Below are positions 36,263 to 43,704 of a stretch of 64,000 bases of DNA, one piece after another. The position numbers and the translations under genes were made by a program. The DNA is from Methanolobus zinderi (GTDB taxonomy: Archaea > Halobacteriota > Methanosarcinia > Methanosarcinales > Methanosarcinaceae). The DNA is taken from the NCBI RefSeq assembly GCF_013388255.1, contig NZ_CP058215.1, forward strand, positions 1,364,001 through 1,428,000. Reading direction: 5' to 3'. Under the pieces are notes generated by a model that did no database searches, had not been told where the DNA came from, and was given only the letters and a program-made list of their open reading frames with translations. Position 1 is the first letter of the stretch. Every line of letters begins with the position of its first letter.

Positions 36263-37123
36263 TTATTCCATCACAAAGGTCTTGAAATTGTCAAGACCCA
36301 CGCGCTGAATGGTATCTCCAAAGCGCTCTCCGGAGCTTGCTTCTGTCCTGAAGAACTCCAGAGACTTATCAATTATCTTAAACGATGTAGCCTCGTCCAC
36401 AAGTTCGGTCAGCTTGACACCGAATCTGGGGTGTTTGCCTACCTTGCCACCGACATATATCGTATAACCTTCACGTGCCTTGGTCCAGGCATCTGTCGGG
36501 CATATTTCGGTACACTGGCCACAGAGATTACATTTATCCCTGTCAAAGTACAGTTCTTTGTCCTTGACCTTAATAGCCTCCACGGGACAGACTGTCTCAC
36601 AGAGACCACAATGGGTACACTTATCCTCTTCCCACGCGGGTTCAAGTCCTCCCATCACACCAAGGTCATTCTCCTGTACTTTCATACATGATGACGGACA
36701 GCCCGTGACAGCAAATTTGAACTTGCCTGGCAGCTCCATAGCAAAGTAGTTTTTATCAATCTTCTGTGCAATGTCTTCCGCATCAATCAGGCCACGCGGG
36801 CAGATAAGGTTTCCCTGACATGCCACTACCCCGCGGACCCTGGGACCACATGTACCCTGATGAACATCACTTTTTTCAAGTTCATCAAGCAACTCTTCTG
36901 TTTGCTCAAAGGGGATATACGAGATCTCCAGGCCCTGTCGTGAGGTTATGTGAACCTCGCCCCTGCCGTACTTTTCAGAAGCATAGGCAAGTGCACGAAG
37001 CTGATCGGCAGTAAGCTGGCCTCCTACAACGCGAAGACGCATTGAGAATAGGTCCTCTTTTTGTCTCTGCCGGAGGAAACCTCCCTGTTTGAGTCTGTCA
37101 TAGTTGATCGTCTTTTCACCCAT
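36263..37123 (-). CDS. small siroheme sulfite reductase with 2x[4Fe-4S] ferredoxin domain
   Basis: A 286-residue protein of the nitrite/sulfite-reductase family. The N-terminal ferredoxin-like half contains LRVVGGQLTADQLRALA and HITSRQGLEI. The siroheme-[4Fe-4S] motif Cx5C...Cx3C is visible as CQGNLIC and CPSSC. An inserted ferredoxin unit has CTHCGLCETVCP and CNLCGQCTEICP. It would reduce sulfite to sulfide. The compact single-gene form resembles Dsr-like proteins and the C-terminal half of Fsr. It heads the operon with APS reductase, CysD and CysN. Confidence 0.9.
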   Translation of the reverse strand: MGEKTINYDRLKQGGFLRQRQKEDLFSMRLRVVGGQLTADQLRALAYASEKYGRGEVHITSRQGLEISYIPFEQTEELLDELEKSDVHQGTCGPRVRGVVACQGNLICPRGLIDAEDIAQKIDKNYFAMELPGKFKFAVTGCPSSCMKVQENDLGVMGGLEPAWEEDKCTHCGLCETVCPVEAIKVKDKELYFDRDKCNLCGQCTEICPTDAWTKAREGYTIYVGGKVGKHPRFGVKLTELVDEATSFKIIDKSLEFFRTEASSGERFGDTIQRVGLDNFKTFVME

Positions 37124-37303
37124 GTATTATCATCCAGAGTTCAGCAGTTTAAGATATATAAGTGAACAAGAAGGCAAATGTTGCAACTTTTTCGGTGGTA
37201 AATTTGGCCTCATTCTCCATCACTATATAACTGCTTAACTTTCAGGTCTCGTATAATTCTCACCTGAACCGAAGAACAATATCTGATAAAGGAAACAGCA
37301 ACG
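37124..37303. promoter_or_regulatory. divergent promoter region, sulfate operon and permease
   Basis: On the minus strand, TATATAT at about 37152-37161 faces the reductase start at 37123. On the plus strand, ACTATATAA at about 37222-37230 faces the permease start at 37304. Both are placed as TATA boxes roughly 30-75 bases upstream of the starts. The shared spacer would allow joint control of sulfate uptake and reduction; no clear operator was spotted. Confidence 0.5.
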
Positions 37304-38260
37304 ATGATCATAACACTGGCTGCGATTGCATCTGCAGTCTTCATGGGAATAAACATAGGCGGAAACAATGCCGCAGCCTCCATGGGAGCAGCTTACGGTG
37401 CAAAGGCCCGTACTAAAGAGCAGGCAGTGATCCTGATAGCCGTGTTCTCGTTCCTTGGTGCGGTGCTCAGCGGTGAGGATGTGATCAATACACTGGGTGA
37501 GGGAATAATCCCCGGTAATATAATAACACTTTCAGCAGCCATTATTGCAATAAGTTCAGCTGCACTGAGCCTTTTTATAGGCAACGTACTCAGGGTTCCC
37601 ATATCAGCCAGCCAGTCAGCAGTTGGAGCAATCGTAGGCATAGGTATTTTCTATGGCGTACTTGATACAGAACTGCTCACACAGATCGCAGGCTGGTGGA
37701 TAACAACCCCGATACTTGCATTCGTACTTGCTTACCTTTCCGGCAAGTATATTCATCCCAGACTTGTGGTGTGGCTTGTTGAACATGAATCGGAGGCACA
37801 GATAAGAAGTACCATCGGAAAGCTTCTGACAGTTACAGGCTGTTATGTGGCTTTTTCCGCAGGTGCCAACAATGCGGCCAACGCCGTCGGACCTCTGGTA
37901 GGAACAGGGTTCATAGACACCTCAACCGGAGCTATTGTCGGTGGACTGACACTCGGACTGGGGGCGTTACTCATTGGAGGAAGAATACTCCAGACAGTTG
38001 GAACTGAGATCGTGGAACTCTGTACTATCCGTGCAGTCTTCATCGAGGCTATCGCTGCGATCATTGTCCACGGTGCTTCCATATCAGGCATACCAGTGGC
38101 ATTGGGCCAGATCATACCTGCGGCTGTTATCGGTATCGGCTGTGCCGAGAACACTTCTGCCACGATGAAGAACAAAACCGTGCGACGCATTGTAATCATG
38201 TGGGTAATGTCACCACTTCTGGCAGGTGCAATTGCGTATGCTGCCATGACTGTTGCCTGA
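37304..38260 (+). CDS. PiT-family anion permease, probable sulfate permease
   Basis: A 318-residue membrane protein of the inorganic phosphate transporter family (two PiT signatures: GINIGGNNAAASMGAAYG and FSAGANNAANAVGPLVG) with about 10 hydrophobic segments. In this place, divergent from sulfate reduction genes, sulfate is the more likely substrate: Bacillus subtilis CysP is a PiT-family sulfate permease. Phosphate remains possible. The ATG has GGAAA upstream. Confidence 0.88.
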   Translation: MIITLAAIASAVFMGINIGGNNAAASMGAAYGAKARTKEQAVILIAVFSFLGAVLSGEDVINTLGEGIIPGNIITLSAAIIAISSAALSLFIGNVLRVPISASQSAVGAIVGIGIFYGVLDTELLTQIAGWWITTPILAFVLAYLSGKYIHPRLVVWLVEHESEAQIRSTIGKLLTVTGCYVAFSAGANNAANAVGPLVGTGFIDTSTGAIVGGLTLGLGALLIGGRILQTVGTEIVELCTIRAVFIEAIAAIIVHGASISGIPVALGQIIPAAVIGIGCAENTSATMKNKTVRRIVIMWVMSPLLAGAIAYAAMTVA

Positions 38261-38272
38261 TAAGAGTCCGGC

Positions 38273-38335
38273 ATTATCCTGAAAGGGAAGTATAGAGATA
38301 AGAAAAGTTTTCAGAAACAAGGGAATCAGGATAAT
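38273..38335. terminator. inverted repeat between convergent genes
   Basis: ATTATCCTGA (38273-38282) pairs with TCAGGATAAT (38326-38335) across a 43-base loop; the outer CCGGC and GCCGG are not in register. It lies between the ends of the permease (+) and cupin (-) genes and may be a shared 3' structure. Confidence 0.35.
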
Positions 38336-38362
38336 ACATGGTTCCGGCTTTTAAAGCCTTTT

Positions 38363-38695
38363 TCAGAGAGTCAGGCACAGGAGTATTGCCGTGTCTTCCT
38401 CAGCCTGGAGTGAATGAGGTGCGTCCGCAGGCATGAATATGAACATGCCGGGCTTCATCTCAATGTCACGGTCAAACAGTTTAAAGGTGCCCTTTCCCTG
38501 GAGTACCTGGACAACTCCGTTCTTTGCAGATGTATGGGTGTCTATATCGGTTCCTTTTGCAAGGCACATCAGAGTATAGTTGTAGGTATCAGACTTTGCA
38601 AGTACGGTACTGAATATTCCCTCTGAAGGGAATTGCATGAGTTCATTAAGGTCCTTTGAGAATCCTTTATCTTTTAGCATTTCGATTTTGTCCAT
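38363..38695 (-). CDS. cupin-domain protein
   Basis: A 110-residue single-domain cupin. Motif 1 (GTDIDTHTSAKNGVVQVLQG) has a His-containing beta strand, and motif 2 (MKPGMFIFMPADAPHSLQA) carries the metal-binding His. It may bind a small molecule or a metal. The substrate is unknown. It is encoded 78 bases downstream of a TusA gene on the same strand. Confidence 0.85.
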   Translation of the reverse strand: MDKIEMLKDKGFSKDLNELMQFPSEGIFSTVLAKSDTYNYTLMCLAKGTDIDTHTSAKNGVVQVLQGKGTFKLFDRDIEMKPGMFIFMPADAPHSLQAEEDTAILLCLTL

Positions 38696-38773
38696 GTTTT
38701 AACATGGATTCTTATTCGGTTTAAATCAATCGTCTTTTTATGTCGTTGTGATCAAAACTTGAAATCTGGAGTA

Positions 38774-39004
38774 TCAGGCCTTTTTAATCCGAACCTTCCA
38801 TATATTGTCTTTTTGTACTATACCAAGTACTGCATGACCTTCGTTCTTAACACTTTTTGGGACATTTGACACCGCCAGAGCATGATCGAAGATGACTGTC
38901 AGGTGCTCACCACTTTCCAGCTCTTCGAGTTGTAGTTTGGTCTTTACGAAAGTATAGGGACAGACTTCCCCTCTTAGATCCAATTCAACTGATTTTTCTG
39001 TCAT
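38774..39004 (-). CDS. TusA-like protein with CPYT motif
   Basis: A 76-residue TusA-like protein: ELDLRGEVCPYTFVKTKLQLEE, where the second Pro of CPxP is Thr. The sulfur-carrying Cys is retained. Such variants often sit by sulfur-assimilation genes. It lies downstream of the sulfate cluster, transcribed toward the cupin gene, and is the third TusA in the window. Confidence 0.88.
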   Translation of the reverse strand: MTEKSVELDLRGEVCPYTFVKTKLQLEELESGEHLTVIFDHALAVSNVPKSVKNEGHAVLGIVQKDNIWKVRIKKA

Positions 39005-39125
39005 GATTTAACCTTTGATCTTTATTATAGGAACAAAAGCATCTCTACCCATGGACATATAAGAACAGAGATACAGGCAAATAAGGGCGGCATATCCAAC
39101 ACATTTATATACAATAATATCGTGT

Positions 39126-39151
39126 TCACAATTGTGATTTCACAATCGTGA
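39126..39151. promoter_or_regulatory. twin palindromic operators over a promoter
   Basis: A perfect 12-bp palindrome TCACAATTGTGA (39126-39137) and a near-perfect second one TCACAATCGTGA (39140-39151) lie side by side, about 15-40 bases after a TATA box (ATTTATATA at 39103-39111), that is, across the expected transcription start. This is the layout of a repressor site, probably for the winged-helix protein encoded downstream (autoregulation). Confidence 0.65.
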
Positions 39152-39203
39152 ACTCACATATACCTGTGAGGGTATAACTATAAATAATATACTAAAAGGA
39201 GAA

Positions 39204-39618
39204 ATGAAAATGAGGGATCGTTTTTGTTGGCGCTTATAGCAAAGAATCAGAAACAACTGAAAACAGTACAGAATTGACAGACGAAAATTTCAGAAAAGTA
39301 ATCGAAGGACTGCCACCTTCAGCCAAGCTTGTTTTTAAAGTTCTCGAGTACGGCGGTCTTCTTACACAGAAGGAAATTGCCGAAGAGAGTTATCTTCCTC
39401 CACGAACCATCCGATATGCACTTGGCAGACTAAAGGATGAGGGTTTTCTGCAGGAGAGATTTTACTTCAAGGATGCCAGGCAGAGCCTCTATGGACTGCA
39501 TAACATACCTGAGATCAGTATTGACGACAACAGGATGAATGAGATAGCAGAACTGAAGTCAGGTACCATAAAAATCTATTCTGAAAAACACGAACCAATG
39601 GAACAGACGGTAATCTGA
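39204..39618 (+). CDS. winged-helix regulator with an apparent frameshift at its start
   Basis: The open frame (39274-39618, first codon TTG, no ribosome-binding site) encodes a MarR/TrmB-type winged helix: TQKEIAEESYLPPRTIRYAL then LKDEGFLQERFYF. The strong ribosome-binding site AAGGAG is at 39196-39201, followed by ATGAAAATGAGGG in another frame, which stops at 39237. A one-base shift near 39213 would join MKMRG to IVFVGAYSKE and continue in the open frame. So the gene is either frameshifted, an assembly error, or uses the weak TTG. Twin palindromes lie upstream. Confidence 0.7.
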
Positions 39619-39655
39619 GAATAACAGAAGAAATCCATGCTATCAGGGGACTAAA

Positions 39656-39841
39656 ATGGAAGATCATGAAAAATATAGTGAAGTTAAGAAAAATTCCACT
39701 AAAACACAACACAACGATAATGCTGGCCATTGTAGCTCCAGTAGCAAATGCTGCTGCGGTGCTTTTGGCAGCAACTTCGGAATAGGTTTGTGGATACTGA
39801 TCGGAATTACAGTTGGACTCTTATGGTACCTTTCAACCTGA
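39656..39841 (+). CDS. small Cys-rich membrane protein
   Basis: A 61-residue protein. A polar His/Lys/Asn-rich N-terminus leads to the Cys run KCCCGAFGSNFG and then a transmembrane helix (about residues 42-59). It resembles the protein at 23021-23275, which has a CC-G-FG motif before a membrane helix. It lies 38 bases after the regulator gene, so it may be under its control. A metal or sulfide role is possible but unproven. Confidence 0.6.
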   Translation: MEDHEKYSEVKKNSTKTQHNDNAGHCSSSSKCCCGAFGSNFGIGLWILIGITVGLLWYLST

Positions 39842-40048
39842 TTAATAAGAGTAGTTAAAGGCTACACCAACTCCTTTTTTCCAATTTTCTGAATACTCTG
39901 AATACAAAATTAGATTAAATTAAGTTTTAATCTATATTATTGATTCGGAGTAAAAATACAGATGAATGCTGCATTAGTTATATCTAATATATAATTTTAA
40001 AATTATCACTATCATACAATGCAGTTTGATTGAATTGGGGGCATTATC

Positions 40049-40276
40049 ATTAGACGCAGTCGATTGGATATCACAATTGAGATACTGAATATAGCCATGC
40101 ATGGTGCAAAGAAGACACAAATCGTCTACGGAGCAAACATAAACAGCACAATTGCGAACGGATATATTTCCATGTTAAAAGAAAAGGAATTAATTGAACA
40201 AAGAGACAGAATTTTCAGGACAACTGACAAAGGACGGGAGTACAAGGAAATCGCCAGTGAATTGCAGCTTCGTTGA
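40049..40276 (+). CDS. HTH_45-like winged-helix regulator with an atypical start
   Basis: The frame from the TTG at 40064 encodes MDITIEILNIAMHGAKKTQI and a winged helix ending KEKELIEQRDRIFRTTDKG. The archaeal HTH_45 family typically begins (M)RRRSxLDI, and the codons just upstream read RRSR. No ATG, GTG or TTG exists there. The first sensible start would be ATT at 40049, eight bases after GGGGG, or the TTG at 40064. The total is about 70-75 residues. Confidence 0.6.
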   Translation: MRRSRLDITIEILNIAMHGAKKTQIVYGANINSTIANGYISMLKEKELIEQRDRIFRTTDKGREYKEIASELQLR

Positions 40277-40419
40277 TCTTGTTAAAAGCTAGTTACAATA
40301 GTCTGATATCTTTCCCTGTTTCTCTAATAAAAGAATGAATCACCCATCCTCAAAAGAGAATGGGAATCCTGTCAATTTTTTAACTTATTGAACACTTCAA
40401 TTCATCTTGTCAATTTGTT

Positions 40420-41673
40420 TTAATTCTTAAAATTGCCACTGCATACGATATAGGAGTTCCCGTCGCTTCCGTTGGTCAGACGGTAGTATGTGGTCTTGTA
40501 GTACAGGTTTGCATGTGTGGGATTCGTGTATACATATTCAACCCCCCCTGTTCCATTCTCAAAGGCACCGGCAACGATCTCATCCCTGAAGGCCTTGCCT
40601 GTGACATCTGTCTTTCCTTTGAAATTAGTGCCTACAAGCTGATTATTGTCTGCATGGGCGACGAGTGTCACATTCGCATTATAAACAAAGGTATAGAGGG
40701 CCGGGTTCTCACTGTCCAGATACGACGCTTCTCCGGCATTAATACGCCGGAAGGTATCGCTGGCGTTGTTCTCTATGGCAGCGGCAGTGGTATCCACCAG
40801 TGCAATAATTTCTTCATCTGTGATCGTCTGCTGCGCATGGCTTACGCCGAGATTCCGATATACGATACGCTCGTATTCGCTGACCCCCTGCTCATCCTTC
40901 TGATCACGTACTTTATCAAGAGCCTGCTGGAAGGACTGAACAACCGAGTCCGGAACGTCTTTGCTAAAAGCATAATACGTATCCTGTGTATGCAGTTCGT
41001 ACACGGCCTTGTAGCTGTCAGAGTTCCCTGTCACCTGTTCGGCGAAATATCTTCCAGAGGCTTCAGGATATGCCCAGAGATCGATCTCACCGCTGTCCAG
41101 TGCACCAATGAGTGCAGATACGTTATCTCTGGTCACGATCTGGCTCTGGTTAACACCAATGTCCCGGAGATACTGGATCGCAACATCATCGGTGATCACA
41201 CCTATTGCATAATCCTGCAGGTCTTCCGAATTCTCAATACTGATTCCCTGATCTGGTTTAGCAAACAAGACCTTGCGGTTGGTATAGATAGGTCCGGCCC
41301 ACTTGAACAGATCCTCACGCTCGGGAGTTCTTGCCATGCTGAAAAGCACTGTGGCATTCTCGTTCAGAACAGCCTGATAGCCTTCGGTCCAGGGCACAAG
41401 GTTTACTTCTTCCCGGGATACTTCAGTTCCCATCTTTTCTGTAGTTGCTTCCAGCAGGTCAACAGACAGGCCTTTCAACATTCTGTCTTCCTCATAGTTA
41501 TAAGGAGGGAGTTCTTCGGTGTAGAAGGTCAGATCACTTATTTCCATGTCACTGCCTGGATCTGCAGTTTCGGTAGCCTTTTCTCCATCGGAGAGACACC
41601 CTGCGGTTATGACCATAGCAGCTGTGAGAGCTATACAAAGTAAAAGATATGTAAATCGCAATGAGGATTTCAT
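40420..41673 (-). CDS. amino-acid binding protein (SBP_bac_3) fused to a Cache domain, lipoprotein
   Basis: A 417-residue extracytoplasmic lipoprotein (signal ending AMVITAGC). Residues about 45-285 form a family-3 solute-binding domain (LTFYTEELPPYNYEEDRMLK, VTDDVAIQYLR). Residues about 295-417 resemble a single Cache_2 ligand-binding domain (ALYTFVYNANVTLVAHADN, VGTNFKGKTD). A binding protein fused to a Cache sensor is unusual, and neither a kinase nor a permease gene adjoins. It probably captures or senses a small organic ligand outside the cell. Confidence 0.85.
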   Translation of the reverse strand: MKSSLRFTYLLLCIALTAAMVITAGCLSDGEKATETADPGSDMEISDLTFYTEELPPYNYEEDRMLKGLSVDLLEATTEKMGTEVSREEVNLVPWTEGYQAVLNENATVLFSMARTPEREDLFKWAGPIYTNRKVLFAKPDQGISIENSEDLQDYAIGVITDDVAIQYLRDIGVNQSQIVTRDNVSALIGALDSGEIDLWAYPEASGRYFAEQVTGNSDSYKAVYELHTQDTYYAFSKDVPDSVVQSFQQALDKVRDQKDEQGVSEYERIVYRNLGVSHAQQTITDEEIIALVDTTAAAIENNASDTFRRINAGEASYLDSENPALYTFVYNANVTLVAHADNNQLVGTNFKGKTDVTGKAFRDEIVAGAFENGTGGVEYVYTNPTHANLYYKTTYYRLTNGSDGNSYIVCSGNFKN

Positions 41674-41792
41674 AAATATCAGAACTAAGTAAATATATAA
41701 ATAAATATTTGACTTTTTGATATCACCAAGTCCACATAGATTAATTTTTTATTTAGCTAACAAAAAATTTAATAAGAATCAGACATATATCT

Positions 41793-41854
41793 CAGTGTAA
41801 GGGGTGTACCGGATACTATATACCTACACTGTAAAATTCTTGCATAACAGTGTA
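41793..41854. promoter_or_regulatory. CAGTGTA half-sites around a TATA box
   Basis: CAGTGTA at 41793-41799 and 41848-41854 and TACACTG at 41825-41831 form two inverted pairs. TACACTGT and ACAGTGTA (41825-41832 and 41847-41854) are 14 bases apart. A TATA-like CTATATACC lies at about 41817-41824, between the pairs. The group precedes the secreted protein at 41883. Confidence 0.5.
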
Positions 41855-41882
41855 ACTAAAAGATACTCAAAAGGAGGATACT

Positions 41883-42341
41883 ATGAAAAAGATAATCACA
41901 ATTCTAGCTTTATTCCTGATGATTTCCATGCCCATGGCAAGTGCTGATATTGTCAGTGATCTTGACAACAGGGTAGATGAATACAACGAGAACGCCGAAT
42001 ATGTACCTTCCTACCTGCAATCCCTTCTGGGAAACGAAGTGATCAAACTGGTAATTGTCACTGATGAGGGAGATGAACGATACATTAAGGCAGTTACCGA
42101 AGATTCATACATCACCACATTTGAAGAGGTCGATGAGGACACGGAATTCGATGCTAGCATGGTCGTAGGACTGAATGAAGCCACAGCAAGAACCATTCTC
42201 AGCTCTTCAGACCCATTGAATGAATTCATCGCAGCAAAAGACAACGGTGAGATCGTAATTGAACCCGTGGGCCTTATAAACACTGTCAAATACACAGTCG
42301 CAAATGTAGTGATGCAGGTTTCATCCCTGTTTGGGTTTTAA
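41883..42341 (+). CDS. secreted small hypothetical protein
   Basis: A 152-residue protein with a signal peptide (residues 1-21, cleavage after ASA). The mature domain is acidic, with alternating strands (VIKLVIVTDEG, DASMVVGLNEA). No family was recognised. The ribosome-binding site GGAGG precedes the ATG. It is followed by an eight-T run (about 42343-42350), a likely archaeal terminator. Confidence 0.65.
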   Translation: MKKIITILALFLMISMPMASADIVSDLDNRVDEYNENAEYVPSYLQSLLGNEVIKLVIVTDEGDERYIKAVTEDSYITTFEEVDEDTEFDASMVVGLNEATARTILSSSDPLNEFIAAKDNGEIVIEPVGLINTVKYTVANVVMQVSSLFGF

Positions 42342-42658
42342 TTTTTTTTCAGGAGCGGGCAATAAATGAAAGTGCATCAGATCGTTTCTGGTTTGTTGCC
42401 TGTCCTTTTCTAACTCACAAATAATAGTGAAAGAATTTCGTAGATTATCCCGTAGGGTCCCGGCGAAGCCGGCACACTTCAAAAAGAAGAACATAAACAA
42501 CCTATTTCATTATCATTTTAAACCACCATACAAACGTTGTAATCTAAGTCTCATCGTGATTAAATAACACACAAAACTTCAGTTAAAATATTGCTGCTCT
42601 GAAAAATTATTAACTTACGAGAATGGTTTATATCAGAAACGCAGTTGTAAATTAAAAG

Positions 42659-42773
42659 AAGGTAGAATGAGACACCTGATAAAACCACCACGCTTTAAGG
42701 TGCCTCTTTCCTTGTGAATCCGAGATGTTCCCCAACATCTCTTAAACCCCACTCCCCAACCCGCTGGTTGGGA
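42659..42773 (-). ncRNA. two-hairpin structured RNA, copy A
   Basis: Read on the minus strand: a leading hairpin CCAACC/GGTTGG, then GGGGAGTGGGGTTTAAGA. Hairpin I is GAGATGTTGGGGAACATCTC, followed by the linker CACAAGGAAAG. Hairpin II has the stem GAGGCACC/GGTGTCTC with TTAAA/TTTTA inside and the nonamer loop GCGTGGTGG (plus-strand 42685-42693). The tail is CATTCTACCTTC. Stems differ from the other copies but pair; loop and linker are constant. Confidence 0.72.
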
Positions 42774-42775
42774 AG

Positions 42776-42870
42776 GTAAATGAAGCACCTGATAAACCAC
42801 CACGCTTATGGTGCTTCTTTCCTTGCGTGTCCGAGATATTCCCCAATATCTCTCTTTAACTCCACTCTCA
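42776..42870 (-). ncRNA. two-hairpin structured RNA, copy B
   Basis: Tandem partner of copy A, upstream of it on the minus strand. Hairpin I is GAGATATTGGGGAATATCTC. The linker is CACGCAAGGAAAG. Hairpin II has the stem GAAGCACC/GGTGCTTC with inner ATAA/TTAT and the invariant loop GCGTGGTGG (plus-strand 42797-42805). The change from GAGGCACC to GAAGCACC is balanced by GGTGCTTC, a compensatory pair. Confidence 0.72.
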
Positions 42871-43145
42871 ATAGTTTATTGTGCACCGTTGCACAACAAA
42901 CCCTAATAGTTCTTTTTCACATATAACTAAAACGGATATTAATATTATTCATGGTATTTCCTTGTTATCAGGAATTATCTTTTAACGCCGTTAAATTTTA
43001 AGATGCCATATTAAAGAGGGAGAATATTTAGCTGTGTTATAAAAATCAGTGGATAACTATCGCCTGTTGAACGTGTTTTGAAAAAATACTTCATACTCAA
43101 TATTCATAACTAATTTAATGTATTGAAGGTGAAAAGTAAATAGAG

Positions 43146-43295
43146 ATGGATTTCAAAACCATAAGGATTTTAATTGCACTTTTAGGATGGGGTGCCCTGT
43201 ACGCAGCCGTAACTGACAATTACACTTTTGCTATAGTACTGATAGGTCTTTTCGTACTTCTTATAGTCTACTCTGTTTATCTTATTCTGAGGTGA
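43146..43295 (+). CDS. tiny two-helix membrane protein
   Basis: A 49-residue ORF, nearly all hydrophobic: helices about 6-22 and 28-47 with the turn VTDNYTF. A ribosome-binding site-like GGTGAAAAG lies 18 bases upstream. No family was recognised. Directly downstream, a 43-codon reading frame without start follows (43306-43434). Confidence 0.55.
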   Translation: MDFKTIRILIALLGWGALYAAVTDNYTFAIVLIGLFVLLIVYSVYLILR

Positions 43296-43305
43296 ATGGA
43301 TTCCC

Positions 43306-43434
43306 GAAATTACCTATCACGAAAGGGGATATCGTAAGGTTCGTGACTTTATTGCAGATGATGAATACCTGGGTGAATGTGCCTATAGGTTAAGCTCTAT
43401 AAGAGATCAAGACAACCGTGTCTATGTTGAATAA
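43306..43434 (+). pseudogene. start-less coding fragment
   Basis: The frame reads EITYHERGYRKVRDFIADDE, continues to RDQDNRVYVE and then stops. It has no usable start codon and an in-frame stop at 43288. The composition looks protein-coding, so it may be the 3' part of a lost gene, or the 49-residue ORF upstream may be its frameshifted 5' half. Confidence 0.35.
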
Positions 43435-43565
43435 CTGCTTAGTGAATACTCTCTAATTTTGAAAGATGATACGGTACCGCAAAAACTACGCGGCTTTTCC
43501 TTGTAGATCTCCAGGATCCGCCTGATAGTTTCAAGATCACGAATTTAGACGTGTGAGGTTGGCAT

Positions 43566-43700
43566 ATGAAAGAAAAACAGAAGATTTGTGAATGTGGCAA
43601 TGTTGCCAGGAATGTAAGTGAAACATTTGGTAAGAAAGTTTACAGATGTGACCTATGCTATGAAAAATATCTTGCTGTACTTGGTGTAAAACTTAGGTGA
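43566..43700 (+). CDS. tiny zinc-ribbon protein
   Basis: A 44-residue ORF with the Cys pairs CEC and CDLC spaced by about 20 residues (ICECGNVARN, YRCDLCYEKY), which would make a minimal zinc ribbon. It ends four bases before the next tiny ORF. Ribosome-binding site GAGGTTG. Confidence 0.5.
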   Translation: MKEKQKICECGNVARNVSETFGKKVYRCDLCYEKYLAVLGVKLR

Positions 43701-43704
43701 TTTA

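Larger units (their letters stand above)
42342..43145. other. gene-free region holding structured RNAs
   Basis: About 800 bases without a gene. After the T-run there is a tight hairpin CCGGC-GAA-GCCGG (42460-42472). Then follow the two minus-strand structured RNA copies (42659-42870), an AT-rich spacer and the start of the tiny gene at 43146. Confidence 0.7.

Noticed and set aside
40513-41643. 376-codon plus-strand ORF opposite the binding protein-Cache gene
   Set aside because: It mirrors a strongly supported gene on the other strand and its translation has no family features; it is a codon-bias shadow.
42659-42870. Possible CRISPR array from repeated GTGGTGGTTT motifs
   Set aside because: Only two copies here, with symmetric stems and no unique equal-length spacers; the covarying hairpins fit a structured RNA instead. 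No other part of the window shows a repeat-spacer pattern.
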